64,000 bases of DNA from Neodontobutis hainanensis (GCA_024349245.1 JALDNG010000005.1:20402501-20466500); one strand, 5' to 3'. Positions 1 to 11,589 are shown, numbered from the stretch's first letter. The notes: generated from the letters alone by a model not told the origin. Numbers and translations: made by a program.

Positions 1-540
1 TTTCTATGTTTTTTCAAGGCACCATTTGTCATAGCACATTAATAGACGCTCATAAAATACACTGACTTAAAAAAAAGCATTACAATTACCTATACCATTT
101 CAAAACCATATTTGTATTTGAAACACTGATTCAAGGGCATTCCTCTCTTTCAGTCTCTGTTGGCTTTTAATTATGTTGAGTGCCTTTAATTGTCTCACTT
201 TTATCTCTGTTTCTGTGATGTTGTTTTTGTCTGGACTATTTCTTTTCTTATTTTCATGCCCGACGCTCTGAGCTTAATAAAAAAAAAAACGAAGCGAAAA
301 GTCCTTACCTTAACTCAACAGAGGCAAAACACAAATAAAAGGAATCCAAATTCGAGCCTGAGAGCAAGAATCCTGATAGCATCGGGTCTAATGGATGAGC
401 TGCGGCTTTCATATTACACTTTGGGGCCAGGCTGAATGGATTTGCACAGTGCAAAGAAAAGCAGCTTGTGGAATCAAAGAAAGACGTAAATGAAACCTGA
501 TTACCGGCTGTTTAAAAAGTTTAAGGGTATAGTCACTCTG
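1..540. other. Unassigned AT-rich sequence
   Basis: No recognisable repeat or gene. There is a short A run near 280-290 and only short chance open frames. It lies directly upstream of the CpG-rich segment, so it could hold upstream regulatory sequence, but I see no clear TATA box or other core motif. Confidence 0.4.
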
Positions 541-900
541 AAGCTGCGCGTAAAGCTTTTGTGTATGAACTGCACGCGTGAAACAGTTGGAAGTTTTTTT
601 CAGTTTCAGGAGGGAGGGGAGTGGTCTGAATCTCGCTGTTCTTTCGTGGCTTGGAGGGGAAAAAAGGCAGACGCACTTTGGAGTTCACAACCGGGACGTC
701 TCGTAGGCTACGTGGCGCTTTTCATCCTCTACGCCTCTTCCCCTGCCTCCTCTCTTGTGTCGTGTCTCCTCTCCTGAACAGGTAAGGCATCCGTCAAAGT
801 TATTGTGCCACGCTGAAGCCGCGCACCGCTCGATCTCCGGCATGAATCACGCTGCCTGTTATTGTCAATGAAGAGCGTAAACGTGACGCAAAAGCCGCCA
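541..900 (+). promoter_or_regulatory. CpG-rich segment, candidate promoter / 5' non-coding exon
   Basis: I count about 26 CpG dinucleotides by eye in these 360 bases, while most of the window has only a few per several hundred. CpG-dense DNA in vertebrates commonly marks transcription starts. The segment contains a pyrimidine-rich stretch (about 721-775) ending in a consensus splice donor, CAG/GTAAGG, at 779-787. A short frame runs across it (start codon near 490) but stops at 775-777, just before the donor, so any exon here would most likely be untranslated. CpGs continue more sparsely to about 1300. The plus strand is chosen only because of the donor. The same pyrimidine tract could instead serve as an acceptor (tract then CAG at 779-781). 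No downstream exon is identifiable in the window, so the gene is unknown. Confidence 0.4.
779..787 (+). other. Candidate splice donor CAG/GTAAGG
   Basis: CAG at 779-781 followed by GTAAGG at 782-787 is a full match to the vertebrate donor consensus. Isolated consensus matches occur by chance, so its value comes from lying inside the only CpG-dense segment of the window. Confidence 0.35.
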
Positions 901-1636
901 AATGCACCTTGCTTTTTTACGTTTATTATATTATATTTGTTTAAAGATGTGCATAGATGTGGGGGGAGTTGTAGTGAAATACGGTTTGGCACATTCTAGC
1001 AGAAGAAGGTTGTGTGATGGCAGCGCAGAGACAGCGTTAACCAGGCTGCAAGCTGGAGCAGTAGAGGATGAACTACGCTAGGCTCAGGCTGACGTGAGGA
1101 ATCGTGTCTGCTGAAACGGCGTTGAGATGACACGCGTGTCTCCGTATACTCACTGTAGGGATGGATGAGTTCAGACAGACACCTGCAGCACGAGACGAGA
1201 CAGTGAACACTTTGATTTTTAGCAGAGTTTAATAGGAGACTATGCACATTGGGAGGAGACTTGTGCACGTAACAGTGGATCCTGGTGTATTCGGGACATG
1301 GTTCTCCATAAGCAGTGAGGGATTTGGCTCAAGTCATAGGTGTGAAATAGTGACTGGAGAACAGAGATCAATGAAGACTGATGCTAATGTAAATATAGCT
1401 CTTTTACTCCAGTGTTGGGCTGATTTAGTGTTGTTTTGTGTTTCCGCTTGTGGATTCAGTGAAAGTGACCAAAACTAGTGTTGATGTCACAGCTGCACAA
1501 TATTCAGAACACGTGCAATACTGCTTTTGGTTATAATGACTATAGTGAGATATTTTGCAAAATAAATGAATAAATAAATAAATATATTTTTTTGTCTGAC
1601 ATTTACTTTGCACAATTTGATTACTAAAGCAATGCA

Positions 1637-1640
<4 letters not shown>
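901..1640. other. Flank of the CpG-rich segment, no gene seen
   Basis: CpGs remain fairly frequent to about 1300 (for example around 1075-1200), then the sequence becomes AT-rich. No frame here has a recognisable product and no repeat family is evident. Confidence 0.4.

Positions 1641-1716
<76 letters not shown>
1641..1716. repeat. (TA)n microsatellite, 76 bp
   Basis: An uninterrupted run of TA, about 38 units. Length polymorphism is expected. Confidence 0.97.
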
Positions 1717-1719
<3 letters not shown>

Positions 1720-2228
1720 TAGACAATATACATTGTGACTAACAGACAGACAACCTGTACATAACCAAAGTAATACAAAACAAACAGAAAGTATATTATA
1801 TTTATACTGATTTTACATCTGTATGGTGTTATTAAATGTGTTATTATTGTTTTAGTCATTTCTGTAGATGAATTCAGAAGACGGTGAGTTAGTTGTTAAT
1901 ATTTGACTTGTACAATATAAACAACTACAATCATATTTAGATTGTAGTAACAACACAAACATTGTAGGCTTCATGAAACATTGTGTAGCTTCATTATCAC
2001 ACTTTTATTATTGACAATGTTAATATAAGACTTACGAGACTAAAATATCACCCATGAGAAGATAGAAGTGTACGGTCTAGTCTCCTCTGTTGCACTTTTT
2101 AACACAGTATGCCTGCAGTGTATTTTTTAATCAGTGAATTATTCCTGGCTCAAGGAATACTATAACATTTATCTGTTAATGGCATTAATGCACATTAAAT
2201 TGTGCACTATATATCAATTGTGACTTTA

Positions 2229-2636
2229 TCATACTGTAGTTTGGGGTGGACAAATGTTAAAGCACTCTATTGGATAACTCCAATAGATAAAGCCAGAGTT
2301 TATAGCAAGTAAATGCAATATGGTTTTAAATATTGCAATTGGAGTATAACTTGTCATAAGTGAATAATTTTCCTTATTACATTGGCCTAATACATTGACT
2401 TGAAACGTATTAAATGCTGACACTATAGCATTTGTATTGATTCCTATAACTATACATGTGTAATAGGCTTCATGATCTGAGGATCTGGAAATTAATGATG
2501 AGTGGTACCAATGACCAAACAATGTTAGTGTTCCGTCCAGATGGTTTATGAACACGGTTTGTAAAGTTAAATGTGTGGATTTAGTGAGATGTGGGCAAAA
2601 GTTTTCCCCAGAAGGACTTTTACAAACATCCAGCAT
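2229..2636 (-). other. Unexplained 135-codon open frame
   Basis: An ATG-initiated frame on the minus strand, 135 residues, running to a stop at 2229-2231. I recognise no domain, signal peptide or transposase motif. The composition is unremarkable, with several Cys and His residues but no spacing I would call a zinc finger. AT-rich DNA of this length can hold such a frame by chance. It could also be antisense to an old DNA transposon. I would not call it a gene without expression or conservation evidence. Confidence 0.12.
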
Positions 2637-2662
2637 TGGTCAATCATTGGCCATAGATTCTT

Positions 2663-2703
2663 GATAGATTCTTGAGAACTTGAGAGTTACTCAAGAATCT
2701 ATC
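2663..2703. repeat. Small inverted repeat (14-bp arms)
   Basis: GATAGATTCTTGAG (2663-2676) is mirrored by CTCAAGAATCTATC (2690-2703) around a 13-base spacer, so it can form a hairpin. The function is unknown, and AT-rich DNA often contains such structures. Confidence 0.7.
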
Positions 2704-4747
2704 CGCTGCGCAGCATAACCACATTCTAAATAAATAAACTTATGGCGTATGTGTAGACTTGTCAGACTTGTTTTTCTCCTGCTGGGACATTCTGGTCAGG
2801 ATAGGTTATATTCTATTAGAAATAATACAGCAGCTGCCTCCTCTTACACCAAGGTCATAGCCTCGGCTCCAAGTGTTTCCCCAGTTATGGAACCCTAGTG
2901 TTATTGTACTGATGCACTACGAGACCTTAACCTGCCAAAGGAAAATCGGAAGTGGTCAATACTGTTGCACTGTGTTTAGTCTGCACTATGTGTGGGTCCC
3001 CTTTTTGATTTTGGTTGAATAAATTAACTTCCCTTGCCAGAGACATCCAAAAGGTTGCCAACTAATCTTATGGACAATAGAATTATTTAACATGCAGTGG
3101 TTTGTTTGTCACAAGAAGGGCTCTGACAGTAATATGGTTAAATAAACCAGCATTTGGTGAGATTTATTTTTCTTTACCATAGTATTGAGTATTTGTTAGC
3201 TCTATATGAGGTTAGGCGCCAGTTGGGTGGTAATCATCCAAATGAAAAACACTTTAATGTTCTTTAAACCCCTCTAGGACTGAACACTGGACCTGACTCT
3301 GATGCGCGCTGGATACATGGAGTTATAAAAGCTTCTACGCACTGAGTTCAAACCAGAGCAGTTCTAGCTGTTTGTTTTCAGTTTGATGCTTGAGCTGGTG
3401 TTAATATTCCACTCCACATTAACAGAAATAGTATCCCACTCACCAACAAACCCACATGTTCACGCTCAGCCCTGTCCCACCCACTGAGATATTCTTGTGT
3501 AATAAATATGCCATTAGCCATTTTCATTCAAATGCACTCCTCCCAAATTGGATTAAATGACCACTCTCCTCTGTCACTTAGTCCAGTGGAATGATGATTA
3601 ATATGCCACTTTATAGCTTAATTTTCAAGCACTGACTTAATAAAGCTGCCACGTTCACGTCGTCCTGTCGATTACTCCCAGGAGAGTTGTCGTGAGAATA
3701 CATATGGGCCCGCTCATGTCCTCACAGCAACATAATGACAGGCTCACACTGGCAGAGCACTCCGTCACTCAACCCCGCAGACGGGCCGGAGCATACACCA
3801 GTCTCCTTAAGAATATTCTGTAAGATATGTTATTCATGTTTTCAACAGCAGGTTAATGTGGCCTGCATAATGTTTTGCTAATGTACTGTAGAATATGTGT
3901 TCATATTCTACGTGTTCATTCAAGAACATGCTCAGACAGACTGCTCAAATTAATATTATTCTGTCCGTACAATGGATGTCCCTATGCCTCTGTTTTGTAA
4001 CAAAATTAGAATTTTCTAATAAACACCACCTTTTAGTCAATTAGAGGTAAGAACCTCTTTTTTGGGCAAAAACAAGGTTTTTATTTTTATTTGAGGAAAG
4101 TGTCTAATGGACTAATTGATCAGGTTACAACTGACTAAAATCTTCCGAATTCTGGGAATTTTTGTAAGACTTTTACTGCAAATAAATAAACTCAAGCAAT
4201 AAAGAAAATAATGGACATCAAGAGTAGGCAGTAGGTTTACTGTCATGAATGACCACAGCCTCAGCTCTGAACAGGCTCACATCAGTGTCCCGAACTGACA
4301 AAAGTACAGAACTTTATATTGTGACCAAGGAGTGATGAATGTGAAATAGCTTTCATAAACATAAGGCTGTGATCAAGTATGAATCATGTGCATCAAAGCT
4401 CTTTTTACTTATGTTTTGTTTTTCTTTATTGTTCAATTTATTCTTAGCCTTGTTTCTTCCTTTTTGTTTCTTTATATTTAAGATCATTTTAATCATTTAC
4501 AGGATTTTTTTAAATTTCATTAAATACACTACCCTAGGCTTTTGTTAGATTTAGTTCCGTTTTTGTTGTGGTGTGCACAGTTGTGACAGCTCTTCCCTGA
4601 CTTACTTAATAATTTTCTGTGTTTTAGGACACATTTATTAATTGGTAGAAGAACAAGGGTAGGGTACTGTTGGGGCTGACTTTATTCACCCCAGAGAATT
4701 TGGACAAAATACACAAATGTACTGACACTGCCTGAATCAGTGTTCAA

Positions 4748-4821
4748 GTTAACTTACAAGCACAAATGTTCTCTTGGTTTTACCCCTGCAGTAGCAGCAG
4801 TATTAGCAGCAGAGGTGGTGG
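4748..4821 (+). repeat. Short duplicated unit, copy 1 (parts A and B joined)
   Basis: Part A (4748-4770, GTTAACTTACAAGCACAAATGTT) is directly followed by part B (4771-4821, which includes a CAG/AGC-rich run). A recurs exactly at 5215-5237 and B recurs with about two mismatches at 5832-5882. In this copy the two parts are contiguous, which makes it the likely original arrangement. Confidence 0.8.
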
Positions 4822-5214
4822 TGGGAACAGGCAGGTAGGTGCAGGCCGAGGGCTAATCTTCCATGGGGTGTTCTGAGATAACAATGATGTATGGCGCGGA
4901 TGGGGAGGTTTAACACCCAGAGCCGACTGTTGTCTGGTGAGGTCAGGTGTGTAATGCAGCAGCAGCGCTTCAACCAGCTCCTCTCATGCCTAGGATTTGG
5001 CAGACTTAATAGCTGCAGGTGGAAGTCTCTGTATTCAAGTCGGGCAGATGCCTTGATCATTGCTGGGTTGCTGCTCAGGCATCTGTCAATCGCCTGTGCT
5101 CTAAGAGTGAGATGCTTCCCCTGCAGCATTCCAATTGGCACACAGGGTGTACAGATTATGGCATAGTTGATTTTTACTGGTACCTTTACACTGAAAATAC
5201 ACTAAACAAAACTG
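4822..5214. other. Unclassified sequence inside a short tandem duplication
   Basis: Moderately GC-rich compared with its surroundings. It has overlapping open frames on both strands (minus 5141-4803, plus 4891-5166) with no recognisable protein similarity. It sits between duplicated copies of part A (4748-4770 and 5215-5237). It may be an undescribed repeat or an old retrotransposon piece; I cannot assign it. Confidence 0.35.
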
Positions 5215-5237
5215 GTTAACTTACAAGCACAAATGTT
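5215..5237 (+). repeat. Duplicated unit, copy 2, part A
   Basis: An exact 23-bp copy of 4748-4770. Its partner, part B, is found 594 bp downstream at 5832, on the far side of an L2 fragment. Confidence 0.8.
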
Positions 5238-5831
5238 ACTATTGTTGGGGGTGGAACCTCTTTCTATTAGGCAAGGCATGGCAATTTTATTTATATAGCA
5301 CAATTCATACACTGGGTAACTCAAAGTGCTTTAGAGAAATAAAAGACACAAGATTTAGATTTAGAAACATAAGAAAAAATAAAAAGATTTTAAAAGAAGA
5401 GTGCAGATAAAAAACACTTTATGTTGTAGTGTAGGCGGAGCTAAAGAGGAAGGTTTTTAACCTCCCCTTGAACATTGTTAAAGTTGAGGCTGTTCCATGT
5501 TTTTTCTGCATGAAACTTAAACGCTGCTTCACCCTGTTTAGTTCTAACTCTGGGCACGAGCAGAAGCCTGTCCCAGATGTTCTCAGAGTCCGAGGAGGTT
5601 CATAAGCAACTAGCATTTCAGAAATATATTCTGGTGCTAAACCATTAAGAGACTTAACCAGTAGTGCTGTTTTAAAGTCTATTCTCCGAGCAACAGGAAG
5701 CCAGTGTTAAAACTGGCGTGATGTGGTTGTACTTCCTGGTTTCGGTTAGAACCCGAGCAGAAGCGTTCTGAATAAGCTGCAGCTGTCTTAACCCTTGTTT
5801 TGAGAGACCAGAGAACAGACCGTATTAAGTT
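5238..5831 (-). mobile_element. L2-type LINE, 5'-truncated 3' end
   Basis: The fragment reads on the minus strand. From about 5829 down it encodes, with frameshifts, the end of an L2 reverse transcriptase ORF. Visible pieces include LQLIQNASARVLTETRKYNH, then LNGLAPEYISEMLVAYEPPR, then the usual terminal motif FKGRLKTFLF (about 5445). The catalytic palm is absent, so the insertion is heavily 5'-truncated. The 3' UTR follows, with the typical fish L2 tail (tttatttatatagcacaatt, about 5286-5305) ending in AGGCAAGGC near 5269. The copy is inactive. It splits the second copy of the 4748-4821 unit, so it inserted after that duplication. No clear target-site duplication is visible. Confidence 0.85.
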
Positions 5832-5882
5832 CTCTTGGTTTTATCCCAGCAGTAGCAGCAGTATTAGCAGCAGAGGTGGTGG
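5832..5882 (+). repeat. Duplicated unit, copy 2, part B
   Basis: Matches 4771-4821 at about 49 of 51 positions, including the CAG/AGC-rich core. It directly abuts the Tc1 remnant that starts at 5883. Confidence 0.8.
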
Positions 5883-6423
5883 AACATGCTGTTGTATAGG
5901 CCGATCCAGAGCATCCCCAACATGCTCAATGAGTGAACATGTCCGGTGAGTATGCTGGTCATGCAAGAAGTGGGATGTTTTCAGCTTCCAGTAATTGAAT
6001 ATAGATCCTTGCAACATGGGGCTGTGCATTATCATGTTGCAGCATAAAGTGATGGTTGTGGATGAATGGCAATGGGCCTCAGAATCTCGTCACAGTATCT
6101 CTGTGCATTCAAAAAGCCATCATTAAATTGCACCTGAGTTTGTTGTCCATAACATATGCCTGCCCATACCATAACCCCACTGCCACCATGGGCCATGCAA
6201 TCCATAATGTTGACATTAGCAAACTGCTTACCCACACAACGCTGTACAGTGAAATCCAGGATTTTATCCTTGAAGAGACCACTACTCCAAAGTGCCAGAC
6301 GCCATTAAATGTGAGATTTGCCCGATCAAGTTGGTTAAGATGACAAACTGCAGTCAGGTCGAGACCCCAATGAGGACAAATAAAAGCTGGATTAAAGCCC
6401 CAGCATAAACATACACTGTTCAA
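5883..6423 (-). mobile_element. Tc1-like transposase remnant
   Basis: On the minus strand the sequence encodes, in shifting frames, the C-terminal half of a Tc1/mariner transposase. Pieces seen are CHLNQLDRANLTF (about 6345-6310), AHGGSGVMVWAGICYGQQTQ (about 6200-6140), a segment like LNAQRYCDEILRPI (about 6110-6070), and SLIEHVGDALDRPIQQHVPP (about 5945-5890). The last holds the Glu of the DDE catalytic triad (IEHV). At least two frameshifts separate these pieces. No DNA-binding domain and no terminal inverted repeat are visible, so it is a dead internal fragment. It differs in sequence from the Tc1 family at 33 and 37 kb, so at least two Tc1 lineages are present. Confidence 0.9.
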
Positions 6424-7749
6424 CTAAGAAAAAACTATGAACTAAAGAGAATAGACAATTGGTAATAAATCGGACCCAGGCAAAGTGGCCCACCACTGCC
6501 TTTACATGCTTTCATTTCATTCTGTGGACAGTGGGAGGAATCACCTTGTCCCCCAGCAACAGTATACATGTGTCTATTTACATCTGGACACAAACATATA
6601 ATGACAAAGTATAATTTTATTTGATCAGCATTATATTTACGTTAGGAGCCATCATCATTATTCATATGATACACAGTGATTATTACTAAACCCCTCTGTA
6701 TGAGTAATATGACAACATATGGCCCAGAGGTGAAGCTTGGTCCAAATTGAAAGACAATGATTTGTAATGAATGAGTCAAAGTCTAGACCTTATCTCAACT
6801 AACAGGCTTTGGCAGAGCTGCAAGAAATTGAATACCCAAAAACCTCAATCAATTGAAGTAATTTAAAAGTTAAAGGTCCAAAATTCCTCAACAATGATGC
6901 GAGAGAAATATGAAGGAAAACTTTACTTCTATTTATTGCAGCTCATAATCATCCCTGGCACTGTGAACACTGTTCTGCTTAACCGTTACTTGCATTGTAG
7001 GAATGTTCAAACTGACTTTTCAAAACGATCCAGACTATGTTTTAACAGTAATCCTGACTCCTGGATTGACACTTAATCAGATTTTACTTACATTTTCTTC
7101 AATGCCTTGTACCTGGTGATACCTATTATTATGTTATTCTAAATATATTTCAAATGAAGTTTTAAACAATTCACAAGATTGGGGACCCTCCCCAATTGTA
7201 CTTTAAAAGTTGTTTAACAATAACTACTGTGAATATATATATATATACTGTATTGTATACTGGTTGCCCCCCTAGGTCCCCTCCTTTATTGTTACGTCCC
7301 TTCTCTGTTCGTCCCATACTCATGTTCAGCTTGTAACACCATCTTTCCTTCTTGGTCTTGCTTTTTACTTTTATCTACCTCATTCCATCCTGTGCTGGAC
7401 AGTGTTAAGATGGTTTGAACCAGTTTTAGCGCAAAGAGTTTGTTCTTTATTTTTAGCATAACAGAGCGTGCAGCGGTGTTGGAAAGAGAGTTCAACATGA
7501 AGGAAACAGCAAACATCTTTTCTGAAACCATAGTCACATTCAGACAGACCTCTCTGGACAGACATGAACTATCGCTAAGGCTCAGTTGACACTTGAAAAC
7601 ATTAATGGTAGCCCTACAGCATTTCTAAAGCTTCTTCCATCCTCCATCACAATAGAACAAGCCTCACAGCAGCTTCACTCTCAGACATTAGTAACAGTCC
7701 AAGGCTCTGCTGTGACTTCAGACTGTCTCACATTTCTGTCATAGTGTCA
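6424..7749. other. Unassigned AT-rich sequence
   Basis: No gene or recognisable repeat except a small (AT)n at 7233-7247. Open frames are short and without known motifs. Confidence 0.45.
7233..7247. repeat. Short (AT)n run
   Basis: About seven AT units, too short to be a strong microsatellite. Confidence 0.8.
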
Positions 7750-7914
7750 GTGAAGGTTCTCATTCATCCAAGTCATCTTGAAAAAAAGGGTTAAAGTAAA
7801 AGCATCTGGACTCAGTTTTGAAGGTGAAGACGTTTTGTCTCTAATTCCAAGACTTTATCAATTCTCTCAGAATTGACCTTAAAAACTGAGTCCAGATGCT
7901 TTTACTTTAAAGTC
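7750..7914 (+). repeat. Unnamed foldback-type dispersed repeat, copy 1
   Basis: Member of a family seen six times in this window. It starts with GAAGGTTCTCATTCATCCAA, then TTAAAGTAAAAGCATCTGGA, then GAAGACGTTTTGTCTCTAAT. In this copy the 35-base arm at 7791-7825 is almost perfectly complementary to 7876-7910, with a 50-base loop, so the copy folds back on itself. No coding capacity. I do not know its Repbase name. The self-complementary ends suggest a MITE or foldback element. Confidence 0.75.
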
Positions 7915-10084
7915 TCAACAAACAAGGTTCTCCACAAACACACCTCTCAACTGATTAAGAAGCTCTTTTTTCACAATTCACTTTTTATTTGGCATATTTT
8001 TAAAGAAAGACCGTAAATGTCTCTGTGTGAACATACTGTGCATTCAATAACTCCCAGCTGTCTGAGCTCCTCTGTCTCAACAGAGCAGAGGCGAAGGGGC
8101 GGCGTTGGCACTCATGGCAATTGTTGCAATGCACTATGGGACTTAAATGGGGCAAAATCTATCGGTGGGCCATTAATAACAGAAATCATCTAGTGAGCCA
8201 GAAATAATTGGATCTGAGCTGCAGGCTTTGTGTTTGACACTTTTTAGTACGAGAATAACATTAGATCAAACTAGGTAATGTGATAAATTTGAATAATAAA
8301 AAAAATATTTTGTTTTATTTTTGTATTAATTGCATGCAGTCATAACACCAAAAAAAATAAATAAATAAATTTGTGCACCGTAGTGGCTCATGTGGTATAG
8401 CGCATATCACATACTTTATCTTTTCCTTTTTCCAGCCTGTCTACCCTGTCGAACAAAAGCATAGAAGCCCAAAAATAAGAATAAGCATAAGATAAATGTA
8501 AACATGTAATTAAATAAGTAGACTAAATAAGAAAAAAAAAATCTAATGAGCTATCCATTTAACTTTTGATGCACCTAAAATAAGCGTTTGTTAGTCATGT
8601 ATTGATTGTTTTGTCAGTACTGGGCCTGCATTATCCTATAGCTGTTCACATGCTCTAAAATGAAGCAGTGTGATTTTTAGCACTGGGTTTTGCGCTTTCA
8701 CCACCCAAACGTTCAAAAAACACCTTTAAACTGAATGCCATAACTTCACTTTGGGAAGACTTGTGGACTGTCTGCTTTCCTCATTGCTGTTTTTAAATAT
8801 TGGATTACTGTCATTGTCTTTTAGAGTCACACCAAATAATAATAATAAAAAAAAAATTCCAGAACTGAAAGCATTTTTTAGACATTACTCTGCGTCTAAC
8901 GTCCTCAGTCTGCTGCTTTACACTCTAACTGCGGTGTAAGCTAGCGACAGTAACTTCAAACTGCTGAAACATTCAGGAGAAACAAGGCGGGGGCACTGTT
9001 AGAGTGAGCTGCCCACCAAACCTGAGCAGTCAGTGCAACACATTACACTTTTCACCAGCCTTTGATTTGTTTTGATTTGTAATTTGCTTTTCTCAGCTAA
9101 ACATTAACTTTTTTTTTGCTTTTTGCAACCTGTCTTTGTCTAACGCTTGCTAGTAGAAGAGGCTGTGCTCATGAATAAATCAAAACCCATACTGTTTGTG
9201 CTTTGAAGGCTGGTGAATGGAATTACCGTGTACTGTTCCACACTGAACAACGCGCCATTTTCATCTTCTTTGACCCTCCAAGCTAAAAATAGTGTAAAGT
9301 GCTTTCTATACATTTTGTGAACCTGGATACAGTTTCATAAATAATTCTGTTTTTTCCTTGTTTCTGCCAGTCAATAATTCACCTAAACCCAGCTGTGAAC
9401 CCACTTTACTTGCTTATTATTACGTACAGAGGTAGACCACTTGGCTCCACTCAGCGGTCACACAGGATTTCAGACCAATCTTCTTAGCAAGGCTGTCAGA
9501 TCATTTTTATGTTTCTCCCAAATCTGTTATCTGTCAGGAGAATGATTTCCTGATTAAATTTTGTCAGGAAGCAGATTGTGAAGCTCTTGAAGGTTGTGTG
9601 GGCATTTTAGACCTTTTAACCACCGATTTTTAAATGAAGCTCTAGCTGCATCTGGAGTCTAACAGCAGATTTACCAAAGCAATAAACTGCACGCATACCT
9701 GATAACTTTAGAGGAAAGTTAGATCAACTTTCACAAACTGAAATTAGTGTTATAAAGTAGGTAGTAGTAGTCTCACTGGAAATGTGGAAGTGGAAGTGTT
9801 TTGAGAATCTGCAGTAACCTCAGCAGTCGTATAGCAGTCACACATCTGCTCAATATAAACAATTTTAACGACTTTAAAAGTTTGCGTTTTCGTGGAGCAA
9901 TAACAGCGGCCTCCTGTGAATGAGAGGCAGATCTGCAACAGAATTATTGCGGTTTTCAGACGTGTTTGAGTAGACGACCTCTAAACAAGTGAACCAAAAG
10001 TTTAGCAAATCTCAAAAACGAGAATATAGAGAGTGACCCCACATCTGTAAAATGTACAATTTCAACAACATAATAATTTTTTTT
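7915..10084. other. Unassigned region
   Basis: AT-rich with A and T runs, no recognised gene. The 8370-8410 stretch vaguely resembles the start of a tRNA-derived SINE but lacks a B box, so it is not called. Confidence 0.4.
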
Positions 10085-10270
10085 TTGGCGCTGTTCCCCC
10101 AACAAACCACTGCAAAGTAGATGGGACTCATAACCACAGTGTAGTAGAAAAGCACAGCATATTGATGAACACGTTAAAAGACTTGAACTTCTACAGGAAG
10201 TTTAGTCTGCTCGTGCCCTTCCTGTTTACAGCCCAGTCCAGCTGCTGTTCAAGCAGTCTTGAAGTGATAT
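10085..10270 (-). mobile_element. LINE reverse transcriptase C-terminal fragment
   Basis: On the minus strand this encodes, with stop codons, LDWAVNRKGTSRLNFL followed by KFKSFNVFINMLCFSTTLWL and then VPSTLQWFVGGTA. This is the thumb region of a fish CR1/L2-type LINE, where intact relatives read LDW..N...YRKGMSRLFFLRRL and end in a ..CWGS motif. There is a stop at the expected RR position and several substitutions, so it is dead. Neither the palm with its catalytic Asp residues nor the 3' UTR is present. The assignment rests on remembered family sequence. Confidence 0.75.
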
Positions 10271-11589
10271 ATTCCATTAAAATTATTCCAGCTTCGGTAT
10301 GAACCACCTTGGTGCTGCAGAAGTGTGTGGCTTACTGTGGCTACCTTTTAAGCCTGTGAGGTGTCAGAGGAGAAATATAGGATGGACCCAGTTCTTTTTT
10401 TTATCATCTAACAAATCCTGTTTTCTAACACGTGAACAGAGAGGCACATTGTTGAAACAGCCTCTGCTTCAAGTCGAGCAACACCTGCACAAGACTGATA
10501 CAAGTCCTTTAATACTTTACACTTTAAAAACTCTTAAACAGATAATATACACACCACACAGAATAATCACTCATCATTAAAATGGAAATTCCCTCAAAAT
10601 GTGTTTTGCTGGAATAATTGATGTCCTTCCAAGTCTCTTTAACTGGAGAAGCTACAAGGCTGGGAAACAGATTGGCAGTTATTTAGTCAGATAAAGCCTT
10701 GACTGGAAAGTGTTAAATTGGACTTGGTGTAGAATGGTTTACAGGCTTCAGAGCAGCTTTTGAGCAATGCATGGATTCAGCTGGTCTGCAGGAAGTCAGG
10801 GGGGACCGTGTGTGTCTGTGATGGCTGTGTGTATTTTATCCCTGGCTTTCAGAGTGTGCTCTTGTCAATATATTCAGTAAAAGTCACCCATGAGGAATGT
10901 GATTCTTTATTGCGATACATCTGCAAATATAAAATGGCATCCAATTAAAAGCTGCTGTGTGATAATGGCTGTGCTGGGGAGGTCAATATAAATATGTGTG
11001 GGGCTGAATAATGGGGTTTAAAATGACAGAGCAGTTGTGGATGGTGCCAGAATTCAATTTTAGCCAGCAAAGAAGAAACAATGTTAGGTTGAGCAAACAC
11101 TCTCCTATTACACTATCCTACTATATTTTTCTTTTATCATTTTACTGCTTATCTAGTTTTTTTGTTGCTACATAGTGCATTGCTAAGCCATCTGTCACTT
11201 CTGCCTGCCTTTCCAAACTGAGGTTCAAACCAGTATCTACTGAAAGGAAAAAAGTTAAAACAAATCCCTCATCTTTATTTTGGAGCATGGTATTATTAAA
11301 GTAGTATCACTGTAAAATGTGCAAACTAAATTACACTCAGTCTGTCATTTCTCCCATCTATTGCTATGGGTCAAGCACGTTTGGGCTTGCTTTGACAGCT
11401 GCTGTCCACTTGGGGTTAAGTAGGAAGTTGCACCTAAACAGCAACCGCACCAGAGTTTGTCTGAATCGCTTCAAACACAATCAAACGCACCCTAGACTGG
11501 TCCCCAGAGAAAATAACTGATATTTAATCACCATGTGAGTGATTTAGATAAATTCATTTACAAGAGAGCACAGGTTTGTGACTTTAGTT
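10271..11589. other. Unassigned region with a complex stretch
   Basis: No gene recognised. The part from about 10740 to 11060 is compositionally balanced and non-repetitive, and is a candidate conserved non-coding element. The rest is AT-rich. Confidence 0.35.

Larger units (their letters stand above)
1717..4747. other. Unassigned region, partly complex unique sequence
   Basis: No gene or named repeat recognised. It contains an open frame (2229-2636, minus) and a small inverted repeat (2663-2703), listed separately. The part from about 3500 to 3800 has balanced composition, homeodomain-like TAAT cores and retained CpGs, and is noted as a candidate conserved element. The rest is ordinary AT-rich DNA. 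Confidence 0.4.

Noticed and set aside
1487..1726. Minus-strand frame with a long Tyr-Ile repeat
   Set aside because: It is the translation of the (TA)n microsatellite.
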